A DNA stretch of 64,000 nucleotides from Flavobacterium sp. IMCC34852 (GTDB taxonomy: Bacteria > Bacteroidota > Bacteroidia > Flavobacteriales > Flavobacteriaceae): contig NZ_CP121446.1 of the NCBI RefSeq assembly GCF_030643905.1, positions 2,108,001-2,172,000 on the forward strand, given 5' to 3'. The position numbers were made by a program, and so were the translations under genes. Positions 61,973 to 64,000 of the stretch are shown piece by piece (the stretch's first letter is position 1; every line of letters begins with the position of its first letter). The notes under the pieces are model-generated. The model searched no databases, had not been told where the DNA came from, and was given only the letters and a program-made list of their open reading frames with translations.

Positions 61973-62947
61973 TTATAAAGCCGGTATAAGTTTTAAGTAC
62001 CAAGCGTTTCCTGTTTCGGTTCCTTGAACTCTCAAGTACATATAAGTAGGTGTTATAACCATTATCTCGTACTCTTTCTGTAATGAACCATAACCAATGA
62101 ATGTCGTACTACCTGACAGCATTATACTGGTTTGGGTAGATGGTGTATCTGAAGCAATACCTGAACTTGAAGGAATAAATGAAAACGGTGTCGTTCCGCC
62201 ACCATAGCTATAACAACCTTCGTCACCTGAGCCCGGAATTCCCGGTATAGATGCCAATGAACCTGTTTTAGTGAAAGCACCATCAGGTGTCGCTGCTTGA
62301 ATGGTAAATGAATTGGAAGAAGTTACTCTTGTGAATGTAAAAGTTGAAGTATAGAAACAGTTACAACAAAGTACTTTTTCGTCTATGGCAGCTGACCACC
62401 ATATTGGTGATACAGCACCTGTCCATGGTCCAACTCCAAAGTGACCCGGAACACTTTTGTCAACTTTCCATGCTTTAGATGAATCATTAGTTAGATAAGT
62501 TACAATTGAAGGATCCGGTGCAAAATTACTCACTACTTCTACATCAGCTGTTGCAGTGGTTGAAGTTCCACCTCTTCCATAAGCAACAACAGTTATTCTA
62601 TAAGTATGTAATCCAAGTGAAGTGAATTTCTTTTGAATAGTACCGGTTGAAATACTATTTTGAATTGTACTTGGTACACTTGAAAATTCTACCGGAGCCA
62701 TTAAATCGGTTACTTCATTGTAACCAATTTTAAAAGACATTGCGTCGTTAGCACTAACTGTGATATTCACTTTACCTGAACCATCTCCATTAGGATTTGA
62801 GGCATCTTGACCTACTACTTCTGTTTGAATAGCTAAACCTGTAGGAGCGGTTAAATCTCCCATAGAATAATCATCGTCTTGACATCCTACAAATAAAGAG
62901 GCAATACTAAGAAAAGCTACTGATAAATATTTAAAATTGTTTTTCAT
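61973..62947 (-). CDS. Surface glycan-binding lipoprotein
   Basis: This 324-residue lipoprotein has lipobox cysteine 22 (SLFVGCQDDD), followed by the acidic residues typical of surface lipoprotein export in Bacteroidota. Residues 35-140 form an Ig/PKD-like domain (TGLAIQTEVVGQDASNPNGDG). Residues 145-324 form a beta-rich domain with Trp-rich stretches (WKVDKSVPGHFGVGPWTGAVSPIWW), a Cys-Cys-x-Cys (KVLCCNCFY) and an EYEIMVITPTYMYLRVQ strand. No catalytic motif is present. Its position in front of a GH16 is that of a SusE/F-like beta-glucan-binding protein. Confidence 0.85.
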   Translation of the reverse strand: MKNNFKYLSVAFLSIASLFVGCQDDDYSMGDLTAPTGLAIQTEVVGQDASNPNGDGSGKVNITVSANDAMSFKIGYNEVTDLMAPVEFSSVPSTIQNSISTGTIQKKFTSLGLHTYRITVVAYGRGGTSTTATADVEVVSNFAPDPSIVTYLTNDSSKAWKVDKSVPGHFGVGPWTGAVSPIWWSAAIDEKVLCCNCFYTSTFTFTRVTSSNSFTIQAATPDGAFTKTGSLASIPGIPGSGDEGCYSYGGGTTPFSFIPSSSGIASDTPSTQTSIMLSGSTTFIGYGSLQKEYEIMVITPTYMYLRVQGTETGNAWYLKLIPAL

Positions 62948-62953
62948 AATTTT

Positions 62954-64000
62954 TTAATTTGTTTGTCTAACATTATCAATGTAAATAACTTCACCAGATC
63001 CATCAGCAACGTCATTATAACGGAAAACTAATTGGTTAAAAGTTGTACCGGCTGGAATACCAAGTGGTCCAAAATCAAAAACGAGTTCTTCCCATTGATT
63101 AGCTACTGTAGAAGCTACTTTTAAAATTTGATTTGGCACTCCATTTGATCCTTGCTCAATTTCAACATTAAGCTTTTTTCCTACCTCTGTTGAATATACT
63201 AACACTTTGATTTTGTTTCCATTATCTATATTGATTGGAGTGCCGTTTGGAGTTGACAAAGGCGTCCAAGTACCGCTCCAAGAAGCAGCGCCTGAAGGTT
63301 TTGTATATCTCCATACCGTATTACTGGTATTAAGACCTCCCGGAAACGGGTTGGGAACAACAGCTACACTAACACCTCCAAAAGTTCCTCCGATACTGTA
63401 ATTTTGAATCGGACTTTCGTAAGTAATCGGAAGTGAATAAGGCGCAAATACGGTAATCGGATAAGTGGCCGATGTTGTCGCTGCACCACCGCTCAAAGCA
63501 GTAACTGTTAGCGTATAAACACCAGGTGCATATGTATGCGCAGGAGCTGTAAATGTACTTCCTAAACTTCCTGACATTACTGTAGGAACTTCATTAGCAC
63601 CACCATCACCCCAAGTAACCAACATTCCGTTGGCATAGTCTGCGGTGGCGGTTAAGTTTAATGTTGTACCTGCAAAACTTTGCGTAGCATTGATATTCAT
63701 TGGAGCAACATAAGTAACCTCTAAAGGATAAGTATTGGTAGTTGCTTGCCCTGCAATATCATAAGATACAATAGTCACAGTATAGCTTCCTTCCGGATAA
63801 CTATGTGTAGTACTTTGTCCGGGATATAAAGTAATCTCACCAGAATCTCCGTGACCTAATGTAACTATTGATTTAGAAACACCTTCACCTAAAGGAGTTA
63901 CTTTAACAAGACCTGAATTATCAGTGCTGATATCAAATATTCTATCAAAATTTGCCGAACCGGCAGAATTTAAAGCTGATAAATTCGAATCAATACCATC
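62954..64000 (-). CDS. PKD-domain surface protein (5' partial)
   Basis: The frame stays open to the window edge, giving at least 348 residues without a start; a GTG at 63778 inside it is not the true start. It has at least two PKD-like units (SGEITLYPGQSTTHSYPEGSYTVTIVSYD ... and THTYAPGVYTLTVTALSGG type, the second around MLVTWGDGGANEVP). A jelly-roll domain follows (YSIGGTFGGVSVAVVPNPFPG ... VIYIDNVRQTN), as in carbohydrate-binding modules. It ends six bases before the next lipoprotein gene. It is likely a surface glucan-binding protein encoded just downstream of a SusC/SusD pair outside the window. Confidence 0.82.
   Translation of the reverse strand, partial: DGIDSNLSALNSAGSANFDRIFDISTDNSGLVKVTPLGEGVSKSIVTLGHGDSGEITLYPGQSTTHSYPEGSYTVTIVSYDIAGQATTNTYPLEVTYVAPMNINATQSFAGTTLNLTATADYANGMLVTWGDGGANEVPTVMSGSLGSTFTAPAHTYAPGVYTLTVTALSGGAATTSATYPITVFAPYSLPITYESPIQNYSIGGTFGGVSVAVVPNPFPGGLNTSNTVWRYTKPSGAASWSGTWTPLSTPNGTPINIDNGNKIKVLVYSTEVGKKLNVEIEQGSNGVPNQILKVASTVANQWEELVFDFGPLGIPAGTTFNQLVFRYNDVADGSGEVIYIDNVRQTN

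Noticed and set aside
31156-64000. Recent horizontal transfer of the glucan locus by a mobile element.
   Set aside because: No integrase, transposase, tRNA or flanking repeats were seen, and base use looks like that of the neighbouring genes; absence within the window does not exclude older transfer.

Overview
The window looks like a chromosomal piece of a Bacteroidota, most likely a Flavobacterium or close relative. The DNA is AT-rich and shows Bacteroidota-type -7 boxes (TAnnTTTG). Several secreted proteins end in type IX secretion (T9SS) type A sorting domains, lipoproteins are abundant, and there is a large glycan-utilisation locus. No rRNA, tRNA, CRISPR array, insertion sequence or phage gene was seen.

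Left part (1-14.7 kb): the 3' portion of one gene for a giant secreted or surface protein (at least 4891 residues, 5' end outside the window). It is built from beta-helix modules, Ig/PKD-like domains, a P-domain-like segment, a MopE-like segment, four C-terminal repeats and a T9SS sorting domain. Middle part (14.8-31 kb): ordinary chromosomal genes. These include a three-gene operon (NTF2/SnoaL protein, AmpG-like MFS transporter, amidohydrolase fused to SnoaL), a DEAD-box helicase with a DEFD motif, and a BatA-like protein followed by a dihydroorotase homologue lacking its metal-binding histidines, a small membrane protein and an esterase. They also include a PhnP-like metallo-hydrolase operon, a conserved unknown protein, Bcp peroxiredoxin, endonuclease III without the iron-sulfur cysteines, a 47-residue small ORF and an ECF sigma factor.

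Right part (31.1 kb to the edge): a polysaccharide-utilisation locus of about 33 kb, every gene on the minus strand, predicted to act on laminarin-type beta-1,3(1,6)-glucan. It contains three GH16, three GH17 domains, three GH30, one GH3, one GH5-CBM6, one GH149-like phosphorylase, a glycosidase fused to a probable outer-membrane beta-barrel, several surface glycan-binding proteins and a transmembrane propeller/LuxR-type regulator. No SusC/SusD pair is present; the locus runs off the right edge, upstream of its visible genes, where such a pair would be expected.

Inferred working model: GH16 enzymes and binding proteins on the cell surface cut and hold the glucan. GH30, GH5, GH17 and GH3 enzymes in the envelope remove beta-1,6 branches and shorten chains. 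A GPH-type symporter carrying its own GH17 domain imports oligosaccharides, and a signal-less GH17 and the GH149-like phosphorylase finish them in the cytoplasm. Two well-matched and one degraded copy of a 19-bp direct-repeat element (GTATAGT-N4-RTATAGTC) flank the regulator gene and its two neighbouring transcription units, and are candidate operators. The most novel items are the symporter-GH17 fusion, the glycosidase-barrel fusion and this operator set.
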